Of a DNA stretch of 64,000 nt, positions 48,048 through 57,940 are shown in pieces (position 1 is the first letter of the stretch; every line of letters starts with the position of its first letter). This stretch comes from Phlyctochytrium arcticum (taxonomy: Eukaryota > Chytridiomycota > Chytridiomycetes > Chytridiales > Chytridiaceae). Below the pieces are notes generated by a model. It saw nothing but the letters and a program-made list of their open reading frames with translations, did not search any database and was not told the DNA's origin. The stretch spans positions 186,001 to 250,000 of the forward strand of contig JAHLKI010000015.1 in assembly GCA_025602905.1 (NCBI GenBank). Direction: 5' to 3'. The translations under genes and the position numbers were made by a program.

Positions 48048-49292
48048 ATGTCAGAAGTACCAAAGAATTGGTTGGTTTCTTCTAATCGCTTTGCCCAGCC
48101 GTATTCCAATCCTCGCCTTGAATCAATTAATAAATGGTACCCCATCGGGCAAGATGTTTTTACGTCCAAGAATCGACAAGCAGCACCTATTAAAATCTCG
48201 TTGCACGATGCATCTCGATCCCTTCAATTGCAGAATCTTCTTTTAAATTTCAAAGTTCAAATATTCAAAAATGGGCAACCAGTTTCAGGGAATACGATCA
48301 TCAACAGCAGTATCGGTTTAGAGGGTTTGATTCAATCGGTACGAGTCTGTATCGGCTCAAAGGAATTGCAGAAAATCGACAATTATCCTAAATACCTCAA
48401 GACTGTCTATAAGTATCTACCAAAGACGCAAAAGACGTTCTTGAAGTCACTCAGTGGCTACGGAGTTAAAAATATTTTTGAGTCGAGCAGCGTGGCTGGA
48501 TGTTCTACACATATGCCAATCGGTGTACACCACCCGGATAATGACTCTTTGTTTCATGTGTGGGGCCTCCCCAATCAAACGCTAGATTACTACATAACAC
48601 TGCGCGATCCTGCTCTAGTATTCTTAAACAATACTGTTGATGAAGTGAAATTCAATGAAACTTCTATCATGGTACCGACGTTTCAGCCTCCCCCCGAGTT
48701 CCAATTGGCGGTACAGCGTTCGATTGCGGCTGGTAAAGAATTATTCTATGACTACACTCGATATTCCACTCAAGAGTTGGCTTGTAACGGTTCTACCCGT
48801 CAAACTTACCGTATTCACATGAATGGTGTTCGAAGTTTAAAGGCCTTTGATTTCAGTTTCGTAGATGAAGACCTTCTTGCTAACCCAGCACTCGATAAGA
48901 ACGAAATATCCTCTTCAAAAGGGTTGAAAGAGTGGTTCATTCAGATCGGTAACCTTGTCACGCCTAATGGTACTACTGGATTTTTGAACGGTCCTGCCAA
49001 TCCAGAAACACTGCTCATTTCGCAGATTAAAGGCAACTACCTGTCAGCAGTAGGTGAAATGGATTTACCCTCACTGACTGACTACCAGAACAAGGACTTT
49101 AGCGCGGGTTTTTCATACCAAAGTATTGATGAATCTTCTAGTGCGGCCTTGTCATTTGTTAATACTGACAGTATTATGGAAATCACAACTATCCATGAAG
49201 CAGGACAACAGCCTTCTACAAACTGTCGCATGGAATTCCAGTATTCTGAGAACGTCACACTCTCAATCAGTACACTAGTCGATGTGATCTAG
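48048..49292 (+). CDS. Major capsid protein, probable double jelly-roll
   Basis: 414 aa. Opening SSNRFAQPYSNPRLESINKW, then a strand-turn pattern (LQNLLLNFKVQIFKNGQPVS, SIGLEGLIQSVRVCIGSKEL), a mid-protein LFHVWGLPNQTLDYYITLRD, and a second jelly-roll half with RIHMNGVRSLKAFDFSF and a late RMEFQYSENVTLSISTLVDV. Length, order of segments and position after penton and ATPase fit the major capsid protein of polinton-like viruses. A structure prediction would settle the fold. It is not broken. Confidence 0.8.
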   Translation: MSEVPKNWLVSSNRFAQPYSNPRLESINKWYPIGQDVFTSKNRQAAPIKISLHDASRSLQLQNLLLNFKVQIFKNGQPVSGNTIINSSIGLEGLIQSVRVCIGSKELQKIDNYPKYLKTVYKYLPKTQKTFLKSLSGYGVKNIFESSSVAGCSTHMPIGVHHPDNDSLFHVWGLPNQTLDYYITLRDPALVFLNNTVDEVKFNETSIMVPTFQPPPEFQLAVQRSIAAGKELFYDYTRYSTQELACNGSTRQTYRIHMNGVRSLKAFDFSFVDEDLLANPALDKNEISSSKGLKEWFIQIGNLVTPNGTTGFLNGPANPETLLISQIKGNYLSAVGEMDLPSLTDYQNKDFSAGFSYQSIDESSSAALSFVNTDSIMEITTIHEAGQQPSTNCRMEFQYSENVTLSISTLVDVI

Positions 49293-49339
49293 ACGAACAA
49301 TTGAATATTTAAAAAAAAACATAAAGATAAGAAATAAAA

Positions 49340-49411
49340 GCCGGCTGTAGTGTAAAGGTTATCATAAGGTTTCTTCGCATTCCCGATGCAGGGTTCGACT
49401 CCCTGCCGGCC
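49340..49411 (+). tRNA. tRNA-like sequence, non-canonical
   Basis: A 72-nt stretch with a B-box/T-arm (CAGGGTTCGACTCCCTG), an A-box-like TAGTGTAAAGG as in eukaryotic tRNA-Glu, and self-complementary GCCGGC at both ends. The acceptor stem pairs only six bases, overlapping the T-stem by one, and no normal anticodon stem forms; a GCAT/ATGC hairpin lies there instead. Probably a decayed or divergent tRNA, or a tRNA-like RNA. It is 47 bp after the major capsid stop. Confidence 0.4.
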
Positions 49412-49508
49412 GAAAATAACAGACTTTGAAATATAAAAGCTTCAATTAATGCAATGTATGATGCATGGTGCGTTTGCGTTTGCAATCCAAGTTTTAAAAA
49501 CATGAAGA

Positions 49509-49961
49509 ATGTTAAACAAGAAAATGTTAGGATTTGACACAGAAAAATGCTCATTAAAACGAATAGAACCTGATGATAACGGAGTTTTCCATGTCGTCTC
49601 TATGTCAGAATACGCGATGTTGACATCTTTGTATCTAGATGGATTGCCTGACAACGATTTGAAGAATATAGATGTTGTACTTGAATTTACAAGAGGAGAC
49701 AACCACTTGGAAATATTCAGAGTGCCATACAAAAACCTAAAGAGACATGGTATTTCGTACATGTCAGATCTGTTTCCAGTATTCTGTACAAATGAAAACC
49801 ACCTGAAAATCAGTTTCTTTACTGGAGATAAAATGGTGACACCGAAACAGATATTCTTCATTGTGTGTCACGCAAATCCAAGTGATCTAATAAGAGTGAC
49901 GATGCTACGGAACCATGTTTTCAAGATCACGCTAGCAGGTCAAGACTTGCGTATATATTAA
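49509..49961 (+). CDS. Unrecognised 150-aa viral protein
   Basis: Mixed alpha/beta ORF (EKCSLKRIEPDDNGVFHVVS, DVVLEFTRGDNHLEIFRVPY, MVTPKQIFFIVCHANPSDLI). The stop lies exactly at the inner edge of the right terminal repeat (49,962). Predicted beta content suggests it may be structural, such as a single jelly-roll or cement protein; this is a guess from position next to the capsid block. Confidence 0.55.
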   Translation: MLNKKMLGFDTEKCSLKRIEPDDNGVFHVVSMSEYAMLTSLYLDGLPDNDLKNIDVVLEFTRGDNHLEIFRVPYKNLKRHGISYMSDLFPVFCTNENHLKISFFTGDKMVTPKQIFFIVCHANPSDLIRVTMLRNHVFKITLAGQDLRIY

Positions 49962-50334
49962 ATGCCCGAATCAATAAAGAATAGCGAAAGAATCACGAAA
50001 GAGTAGTATCCGTATCGAGATGATAGGGGTAGATCCTGAAAAGTGAATATTTCATTCCCGTTGCGTTTTGATGCGGTGAGGGTCTTTGATCTCTCACTCC
50101 TACACACTTCCTCATATTCAGCAATTTGAAAAAAGGAAATTTTTCCACAAAAGTAAAACACACTTAAACGTTTATTACGTTTGTGGTATTTTTTCCTTTT
50201 TTTGCTAAAAGTAAATCGACAAGTAGCGACAAGTAGCGACATGTAGATGGGTACCTTAGGAGCGAATAAGCGGCGAGAGATTCGATTGGTTCTTTCCTAT
50301 CCATACAAAGAAAAGGTATCGATACAATCGCGAG

Positions 50335-50343
50335 TATATAAAG
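50335..50343 (+). promoter_or_regulatory. TATA box of the terminal-repeat gene, right
   Basis: TATATAAAG, 66 bp upstream of the ATG at 50,409; mirror of 25,027-25,035. Confidence 0.6.
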
Positions 50344-50408
50344 CGACGAACCTGCCTTACATTGCATCAAGTTAGAATCAAGTTAGCGCCAAATAGCATC
50401 AAAGAGCA

Positions 50409-50738
50409 ATGAGTCGATTGGAGGAGCGAGTATTGGAGTTTATCAACCTAGACATATCAGCAGAATACGATGCGGCGAATAGAGTCGTCAAGAAGCACAC
50501 CGCAGCGTTAGAATATATCAAGCAAGAGATGAAGAAGAAGAATATAACTTCATTATCAGTGAAGGACGGCAGAATATCCAAGAAACTAGCCTTCAGCATC
50601 AGGAAACAAAGCCGCGTCGATGTGAAGGCATTACCGATGGATATTCGCGATTCATACCAGACACTAATGGAAATCTGGACAAGAAATGTGACGATGGAAG
50701 ATCCAGCGGCGGATGACGTCATAGTGATAGAAGATTAG
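50409..50738 (+). CDS. Terminal-repeat-encoded 109-aa protein, right copy
   Basis: Identical to the product of 24,632-24,961; see that entry for sequence features. Both copies point outward from the element toward the palindromes, with the same TATA box. Confidence 0.65.
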   Translation: MSRLEERVLEFINLDISAEYDAANRVVKKHTAALEYIKQEMKKKNITSLSVKDGRISKKLAFSIRKQSRVDVKALPMDIRDSYQTLMEIWTRNVTMEDPAADDVIVIED

Positions 50739-51011
50739 AGTTAGCGTCGAATGATTATGTGGCCGCTCGGATATTCGGTCAAGATTAGAGTTAGCGTCGA
50801 ATGAGTATGTGGCCGCTCGGATCGGGTCAGAATCCTATTGATAGATAGTTGCCACGATCTTAGATTGGATTAGTATAATTTGTATCTATACTCTAAGTTT
50901 GCCCGAATACAGGCTAGATCTGCGCTTTGCCACGGTTCAAAAACCTATCAATAGGATTCTGACCCCTATATATAGCTTCCGCTCTCGCGTGCCCATATAG
51001 ATGCCAACCAG

Positions 51012-51079
51012 TGCCACGGTGCATATTGCCACTGACCACCCACCCGGGTGGGTGGTCAGTGGCAATATGCACCGTGGCA
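51012..51079. repeat. 68-bp perfect end palindrome, right
   Basis: Same palindrome as 24,291-24,358: 34-bp perfect arms around CCC|GGG, ending ...CACCGTGGCA at 51,079. Confidence 0.95.
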
Positions 51080-51084
51080 GACAT
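51080..51084 (+). repeat. Target-site duplication, right copy (GACAT)
   Basis: Direct copy of 24,286-24,290. Confidence 0.9.
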
Positions 51085-51842
51085 GTTCCGCAAACTCATT
51101 GCCAATTCGCCCAACATCACCATCAAGGGAGAGATGATGTTCTCTCATTCTGCCACCGCTAGAAAAGTTCGCGGGTATCAGGTCCGCTATATAGTGGCCC
51201 CATCCCAGCCATCAACCGCTACAGCAACGGAACCCGCGAAGAAGAAGCGAAAGAAGAACACCAAAATTTCGAAATTCATCAACTGTAATATCCCGCCTGA
51301 AGTAATCGTGACTGTGTCCGAACGGTTATTACCACTTACCCTCTGGGGAGATAAGAAGGTCGTTCCTCTGAACGTTCACACGGATATTAGTGACTTTGCT
51401 GCAGTTGAGAGAGTGCGAACCCCGCTTCAAGACATAACCAATCAAGGTGATGCCGCAACTGACAATAAGAAGTTCTTCAATAAGTTTTCCACATTCGAAA
51501 AACCCCCGATGAGGCCTGGTTCAATCATTTGTCAATGCCCTATTTTGAGTCAAGATATCTGCATTCACCTCAAACAGTTAATTGCTGGGAATGAATTTAT
51601 CTGGTGGATACACAACATGGCGAAGCCCCTCTCGGATGAAGACTTTGTAAGAGACGAAGATGAGGATGAGGAGATCACTGAGGAGCTGTGGTAAGTAACT
51701 CACTGTGACCTACCGCATCTTGATCGTGCTGACACAAACGCGGACATAGATATGCATCAATCGCCGGAATGACCGCACCAAATGCCCACAGCTTGTGTCA
51801 GTTCCTAGAGACATGTCTGAAATTTCATTCCTGCAATTTTTA
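51080..51842 (+). pseudogene. Unrecognised host gene, 3' part after the viral insertion
   Basis: Continues the frame interrupted at 24,290: the codons before the element (VATLKD) join to MFRKLIANSPNITIKGEMMF. It contains a basic nuclear-signal-like stretch (PAKKKRKKNTKISKF) and an acidic end (DEDFVRDEDEDEEITEELW). A GTAAGT donor at about 51,692 suggests a last intron; one possible acceptor near 51,770 leads to a short final exon ending near 51,842. The two host parts together would make one long protein, now split by 26.8 kb. Confidence 0.6.
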
Positions 51843-52264
51843 ACTGAATCTATCCAGGTCCAAGTCTCCAATCCTCCAACAAGCCCATCGCGGTTATACT
51901 GTATCTCAAAATTTTCGTAGAATAGACTAGTTTTATTACCAAAGCGTGAATTTTTTTTGGAAACCTCAAATTTGACTTCATTGAAAGGGAATCATTCATA
52001 TCAGTATGCCTATCTTTAAGGTTTTAATAGACGTTCTTCTGCTCAGAAAGTGTTCAGTCCACAGCTGCGCACAAGTTTGAGATCATTTAGCCTAAAATGG
52101 AACCCGTGCGCTGGGCAGTATCGCCGGGGGCAAATCAGTTGGAGGCAATCCAGGTCCAGCCAGTTTTGGCGGGAACACAGACCCGAACGAGAACAAGACA
52201 GTGACAATGACAGCGAGACCACAAGACGACAGACCCTAGACCGGCCGCAAGCGGCAATGACACC
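51843..52264. other. Intergenic, no gene seen
   Basis: No supported gene; a short plus-strand ORF at 52,050-52,268 has no features. Confidence 0.4.
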
Positions 52265-52534
52265 ATGACAAAGGACAACTCCGAAAGCTCCAATTCAATC
52301 TATTCGATTTATCGCACAAAAGTAAACGAAATGCTGGAGAGACTGGCGTCCGACACATATATAGGAGAAGACTCAGAATTAAAAACAGAAGTTATCAACC
52401 TATTCCTCAGATCCATCCGTGAGATGGACGGCGTCCTAGAACAGCTCTATGGTGCAGTTGACGAGAACCAGGCCCTCCGCGCAGAACAAGAGTACATGGC
52501 ACAGCGTAAGCAAGTGAATTCCGAAGACCGGTGA
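52265..52534 (+). CDS. Unrecognised 89-aa protein
   Basis: Helical, charged ORF (YRTKVNEMLERLASDTYIGE, SIREMDGVLEQLYGAVDENQ) that could form a coiled coil. ATG context is ACACCATGACA. No family recognised; it overlaps a minus-strand ORF at its end, so only one of the two may be real there. Confidence 0.35.
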   Translation: MTKDNSESSNSIYSIYRTKVNEMLERLASDTYIGEDSELKTEVINLFLRSIREMDGVLEQLYGAVDENQALRAEQEYMAQRKQVNSEDR

Positions 52535-52539
52535 TGTGA

Positions 52540-52800
52540 TGTTCTGCTTTTGCTTTGCATTGATAGACCCCTATAAAAAGATTGCGAGTTTGTAGAGGTC
52601 ATATACTGCTTCAGAAGATTTGTCAGCGTGTTTCCGACTCTTCTAAGAGTTTCCATAAACACTTCCTCGTAATTCTCAGACAAAGCTCGTGCGCCTGGGC
52701 GATAGTTGCGTCGATGGTCGCGGGAACTCTTGCTGGTGCCATTGGCCCAAAGTACGACTAACTCGTCGGAGCTAAAGATTTCCTTCATGAGACAATGCAT
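52540..52800 (-). CDS. Possible exon with BEN-like sequence
   Basis: On the minus strand, LMKEIFSSDELVVLWANGTS followed by YRPGARALSENYEEVFMETL loosely resembles the C-terminal half of BEN domains (FSxEEL...G...L). Further coding may continue upstream to about 53,090 (FYKVWKQHKARALMEDM). The call is weak and gene limits are unknown. Confidence 0.25.
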
Positions 52801-53125
52801 GATGGAGTGAACGTATGTATCCTCATCAGCTGTATCGCCAGTGACCTCTCAATTTGGTCGATAGTGAGCGTCACTTCATGACTAAAGAAAACTCAGTTAG
52901 AATTACATTGCAACCGAGGGGAAGTTGAAGATACATACAAAGAACGAAAAATGTCCAAGACTTTCCAAGACTTTCCAAGACATGTCTTCCATCAATGCTC
53001 TCGCCTTATGCTGCTTCCACACCTTGTAAAAGTCCCCAGTGGACTTGAGATCATTCACAAATGGCAGTACCACATCCCTGACCTCTCCCTTTAGACTTGA
53101 AAAAACCGAAAAAAGAAATTAGAAG

Positions 53126-53197
53126 CTCCCAGACTGGGAATCGAACCCAGGTCTTCCCCGTGACAGGGGGAGATACTAGCCACTATACTATCTGGGA
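53126..53197 (-). tRNA. tRNA-Asp (GTC)
   Basis: 72 nt on the minus strand. The 7-bp acceptor stem TCCCAGA/TCTGGGA is perfect; the D-arm is TAGTATAGTGGCTAGTA; the anticodon loop CTGTCAC carries GTC; the T-arm is CTGGGTTCGATTCCCAG; the discriminator is G. No intron. Confidence 0.95.
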
Positions 53198-53475
53198 CTT
53201 GTTGAAATCTGTTCGGAACGTAAAAACAACAATTTACTGAGCAACCAACCCCCATTGACAGCCTTTTTTCCCACCCATCGACGCACTCGATAACATACGT
53301 TATGCAATCGCGAATACCCTGCAATAGGATGTATAATTGCAATATGGGGGGCTTCAATCTTCTTTGTACGTCAACAATACCCATAATCCCAAGGTCCCCG
53401 ATTCCAAATGACAACAACCTTTGAAAAATGCGTATGAAGGTATGGATGTTAACTTTTCCCTACCACTCACAAAAA

Positions 53476-53913
53476 ATGGCCCGACAACGAAGATTGCACG
53501 CAGAACTAGATAAAGAATTCGGGAACCCGAATACACTCAACTCGGATTCGATTAATTTCCTCAACGAAAAGGTAAGGGCGCTCTTGCGCTAAACATATAC
53601 AAATTTCTCATCCTGTTTGTTTCTCTTAAAGGGAAGAAACCCAACGGCGGATGCCAAGCGTCACCACCTAGCCACCAACGAACCTCTAACGGGAGGATAC
53701 GGCCACGAAGTCGAAAAGTACATATTGGGTGAAGGTGTCGCCGTTGATCGCAATCGGAAACATGACCACCGACCTGATCTGAAAGATTATGAGGAACTGG
53801 ATGCGGAGGTACCGCATGCTGAGAAACACAAGGGCCGCCCCGAAACAATTTTAGAGGGTGGAGGGCCTGAAATTCAAAATATGAAGAGTGAAGGGGCTCC
53901 TAGGCAAAAGTAG
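53476..53913 (+). CDS. Unrecognised 125-aa two-exon protein
   Basis: Exons 53,476-53,571 and 53,632-53,913 with a 60-bp GT-AG intron (AAG|GTAAGG...TTAAAG|GG); frame is kept. The protein is hydrophilic: ARQRRLHAELDKEFGNPNTL, then TGGYGHEVEKYILGEGVAVD, then EKHKGRPETILEGGG. It looks like a small conserved hydrophilic fungal protein but I do not recognise the family. Confidence 0.6.
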
Positions 53914-54249
53914 TTCATCTATGCGTAGCGTTTGTGTTTGTAAGATGTATATAGTGGCCTTCGTTTTGGTTGGTGTGAAATGCATGAGAATAAATATCAG
54001 TCTTCGGACATTAGCATTATCAGTAGAACAGGCTGATTCAATCATGCCAGCAACCGTGCCTCAAAGAGGCAGCAAAGTGCATCAAAGTTTTATTCGCAAA
54101 AGACACTCCGTGGGCAGGATAAGTTAGAACGGGTATTTCAAAGCAAGCTTGTATGAAAAAGTGATAAAAATCACTATGTAGCTAGGCGTATATATACAGT
54201 GCCCGGAAACAGAATCTAGCCATTAGATGCTAGCTCAGAAACCAGGGAA

Positions 54250-57200
54250 TCACCAGATCCCACCCGGTGTCCATTTTTTCGCCACCGGCGAGAATTTCGG
54301 GCTGGCGGCGGCCGATCGCCTAGGGGGCGCCACATCCGAATTCGCCAAATCCAAGAACGTCTGCACCATTTTCCGCTTGGCGGCTTCCTTGGCCATCACA
54401 AACGGGAGTTTCCTCGCAAACAGTCGCCACATGGATCGAATGTGCTCTTGCATCGACAATTCTTCCAGGATTTCCCGAAGTGACGTGTCGACGGATTCAT
54501 GGATCAACTCGGTCGCTACGGCGCTGGAAGCCTCTGCCCGTGCAGTTTCGAGGGCTTGTTGCTCTGCGGCCTCTTTACTCGGACTGATCGGTGCCGGTTC
54601 TGACAGAGGCTGTGAATATCCAAGCATCCAAACATTATCATGATATACATACCCGGTGTTTTGACCTCATGCTGCCAATGTCCATTTGGTAATGAGAAAG
54701 CGGCCGTATCAGCCTCTGCTTCTATTGAAGTGAACGCGGCCGTATCGAGCTCTGCTCCTAGTTAAGTGAACATCATTGACATATCGGAGAGGTCCGTGAT
54801 CCACACTATACAACTTACCATATCCGAGAGAAAGTCGCCTTCGTTGACTCTCCCGGCCGGAGGTAGGCGTCACCGGCGAGCTCCTTATTCGTGCCCCGTC
54901 ACCAGCAGGTAAAATAGCAGTGTCTATTGAGGACAACTGGGGTGGGCCGGGTGTCGTTGGAGTAATTGGCCCTGTCTGGAATGGTGGAGTGCCAAATTGC
55001 GTGGTTTGTTGATGATTTGAAAAAGGATTAGAGGGTGGTATTGATGTAGCTCCAAAGTTGGGTATTGGCAAAGTTTGATTCGGTATCGTCGGCACGGGAG
55101 GTATGCTTGCTGGGGGTTGAAACTGAAAGGTGAGGGGAGGGGTATGACTAGCAGATGCCAGCTGGCTTTGGGGAGGAAAGGGCGAATTTTGAGTTGATAT
55201 CGTTGGCCCAGGAAAAATGCCTGCCGCAGGTTGGGACTGGAAGGTGAATGGTGGGGTATGCTGAGAAGATGGCAACTGGGTTTGAAGAAAAGGGAAAGAG
55301 ACGGGTGAAGTATTGGAAATGCCATTTTGGAAATTCTTGGCGACGGGAGAAGGTTTTTTTGGAGATATATGGATGGGGGAAGAGGGTGTCGAGAGGGAAG
55401 TCGTTTGCAGCCTCGTAAATGCCCGAGGAGTGGTTGGAGCAGAAATCGAAAATTGTGGGGTGGGTATACTTGCTTCGTCAAATATCTGAAGTCTCGGGAC
55501 TGGGCTGACCAACTCAGGCACATTTCCATTGATGATATCAGAGTCGGCAATAGATGTCTGCTTGGCGGTGATCAGTCGTTTTGCAACTCGGGGTTGTAGA
55601 GATGCTCTTTTTCCTCCTACACAAAACTTTGTTCAGATTTTGTCTGTGACCAATCAAGCATAATTTTCTCAGCTTTTCTCACCATTGAAGCGCCCCGGGA
55701 CCATTTGCGATTTGCCCGATGGCCCAATGACTTTCGTTTTCCCAATATGCGCGTACTGAATCCCGTCAATCTCCTCGACGGGTATATCATAATACGACAA
55801 ATCAACCAAGGCATCGTCCACATCATCATAGCCGAGCTGTTCGGCGAGCTTTATGACCGGCGTAAGGGTATCCACGGCATTGGGGAAAATGTAAAGCGTG
55901 CGATCCATATGCTGTAATGCGTGTTTTCGCACAACCAGGAAATGCGGATGAGCCGCACAAGCAATCAAAACCGGGGTATGGGGGTCCTTCATAATGTTGA
56001 AAAAGCAGCTGTAGGCTCCGAATCCGCCTTCCCCGGGCGCATTCGAGCTGCCCGCAAAATCATCTTCTTCATTGTTGTGCAGATCCAACCGCGGGAGGAG
56101 ACTTCGGATCCGGACTGCAAGTTGCAGCATGGGATGCTGCATCATATCCGTATTGCGAAATTTATGCTCCATGGTACTTTGCACATCGGGATTGAACCCG
56201 TGATGAAGAAGGTAATAGGCACGGAATTCTGCTTCGTTGGGACAAAATGTGCCACTGGCCCGCAGATCGTCGTAAAATTCCATTAAGCTCTGCAGTGCTG
56301 GAGACTCGGTATTAGAAAACTGCCAGCAACAAAGGTGCGAACTGCCAACTCACCTTTTCCAAGTTGTTCATATTCCTGCTTAATATCGATCGTATCGCAA
56401 AGTGATTGCGAGCAAAGTAGATGATATCTAGCAATCCGCTCGAAAAGTGCTACCGATTCGGGGCCTCGCAGATTCTGTAACGTCAAGTCTTTACGAATCG
56501 CCCGAGTCCTGTCTCTGATAAAGCTGTATGTCCGTTGTAGATCATACTCATTCAGCAAGTCCCCAATCAAGTAGTTCAATGTCCGCTACAATTTTTTCGA
56601 AACATAAGTCAAGTGTGGGCGAGTCTGCCCTCTTTGGTCATGAACACACCTCTAATGCCTCAGGGGGTCGCACGTCGCAAGGAAGAGGCCGTTCATCATC
56701 CGCGGCCGACCTTCTGTATCGCTTGACAGCTCGAGCATGATCAACAAGTTCAGTCCCGGGAATCTAATTACACGTTCAGGGACAATACTTCAAAGTTGTT
56801 CGTGTTGTCCTAAATACCTTCTCAAAATCCATCAAGCCTTTCTGGTACTCTCGCTCGTGACGTTCGTACTCGGGACACATTTCTTGACATTCGCCAACAA
56901 AGTCCCGAGCATCCTCTAGTCGATATTGTTTGTCAGGGTCGTCCATCTTTCCTTCTGCAATGTATTGCTTCATCAACGCCGGCCGTTGGGATTTCATCTA
57001 ACGTCGAGGTTACATGAAGCTCAGAGACTGATTCAGCATTTCATATGTACCGCCATGTAGCGATTATTCTCGGGTTGTGAGGTAAATCGATCCGCGCGAG
57101 CTTGGCTTGAGCGGGCGACAGATTAGAGGACATTCACTCTCACATAGGGTCCATCACTCACATTTCTCCTGTGCCGTTCAAAGATTTGGAACCCCCTTTG

Positions 57201-57730
57201 CTCATTTGCACACCCATGGGCTGTAATGGCGGTGGCTGTTCTTGTAGGATGGTATCAGGTTTCGTCCAAGTCATTGATGAGTTGTCTGACGCGACTTTGT
57301 GAACGAAGGTATTTTCGAGTCAGATCTGTAGTTTGAGCGAGTCGTGTGGCAGCAATTTACCATTCGCCGGAGGGCCCCCATTGGTAGCCCCGGAAAGGCC
57401 TGGTCGCACCCAAGTCATTGATGCATGGCGCACCTGTTGTTGTTGGCCTCGTCCTCTACCACGCGCAGAAGATCCTCGCCAACTTTCTGAACCGTTGGGT
57501 ACTTCCCCTCCAAAGTTTCCGGTTGCCGCCGGTCTACCCTCCCAGCTCCCTGCGGCACCGACCCGCTTCCATCCCCCCCTACCGCCAGTATTCGTACTGC
57601 CTGCTGCTCGTCCTCTTGAACTGCCGCGCCCCAGATTAACACCCCGGCCAGAAGGATTTCCTATTGAGCCTGCTGAAGAGCCTCGGGCGGCGTAGAGTTT
57701 ACCGAATATGCTGGCCCCCTCAGCCGCCAT
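54250..57730 (-). CDS. SAC3: SAC3/GANP-family mRNA export protein
   Basis: Scaffold of the TREX-2 complex at the nuclear pore, which couples transcription to mRNA export. The gene is read on the minus strand over several exons. Exon 1 (57,730-57,361) is RGG-rich ([18 protein letters not shown]). Exons near 57,290-57,163 and 57,130-57,050 follow. The SAC3 core starts at about 56,997 ([20 protein letters not shown]), continues with [20 protein letters not shown] (about 56,610-56,740) and [20 protein letters not shown] (about 56,500), and goes on through the winged-helix region ([20 protein letters not shown], about 55,700). The C-terminal part is Pro/Ser/Phe-rich, then helical ([20 protein letters not shown]) as in CDC31/SUS1-binding tails. 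Exon limits in the C-terminal third are approximate. Confidence 0.88.
54700..54772 (+). repeat. Two-copy tandem repeat within SAC3
   Basis: Two adjacent ~36-bp units, each beginning GCGGCCGTATC and ending GTGAAC, diverged at several positions. Probably in an intron or linker of SAC3. Confidence 0.55.
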
Positions 57731-57940
57731 GGTGAAGTAAAACCGGTCAGTTCGTTTGCCACGGGCTTTGTGAAGTGTTTGGGTCTTTCGAACTGGAAAA
57801 CATTTCTGACCAAGTTGAATTTCGCCATTAAGCCACTTTGGGCAGTCCATGCGCCAACTTCGCGGACTTGCCAGGCTGATGAGGTTTGTTCTCATCTCGG
57901 CTTTCAATTCGAGCAAGTGCATATAAGTGCAAGTCGAAAA

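Larger units (their letters stand above)
24291..51079 (+). mobile_element. Integrated polinton-like / adintovirus-like virus, 26.8 kb
   Basis: 26,789 bp bounded by GACAT duplications and 1,118-bp inverted terminal repeats. It encodes a major capsid protein, penton-like protein, packaging ATPase, DDE integrase with chromodomain, tyrosine recombinase, primase-helicase, methyltransferase, fiber and about a dozen accessory genes. Gene content matches the Polinton / polinton-like virus / virophage assemblage, but there is no protein-primed polymerase B and no cysteine protease that I can see. Apart from a GC-richer island it is AT-richer than the host and mostly intronless. The TG...CA ends and 5-bp duplication fit insertion by the encoded retroviral-type integrase. 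Confidence 0.93.
49962..51079 (-). repeat. Right terminal inverted repeat, 1,118 bp
   Basis: Inverted copy of 24,291-25,408, with no difference seen. Such identity means a recent insertion or ongoing correction between ends. Confidence 0.95.

Noticed and set aside
24291..51079. Classical Polinton/Maverick
   Set aside because: No protein-primed polymerase B, TG...CA rather than AG...CT ends, and 5-bp rather than 6-bp duplication.
57333..57695. Pro-rich plus-strand ORF of 120 aa
   Set aside because: Antisense of the RGG-rich first exon of SAC3.
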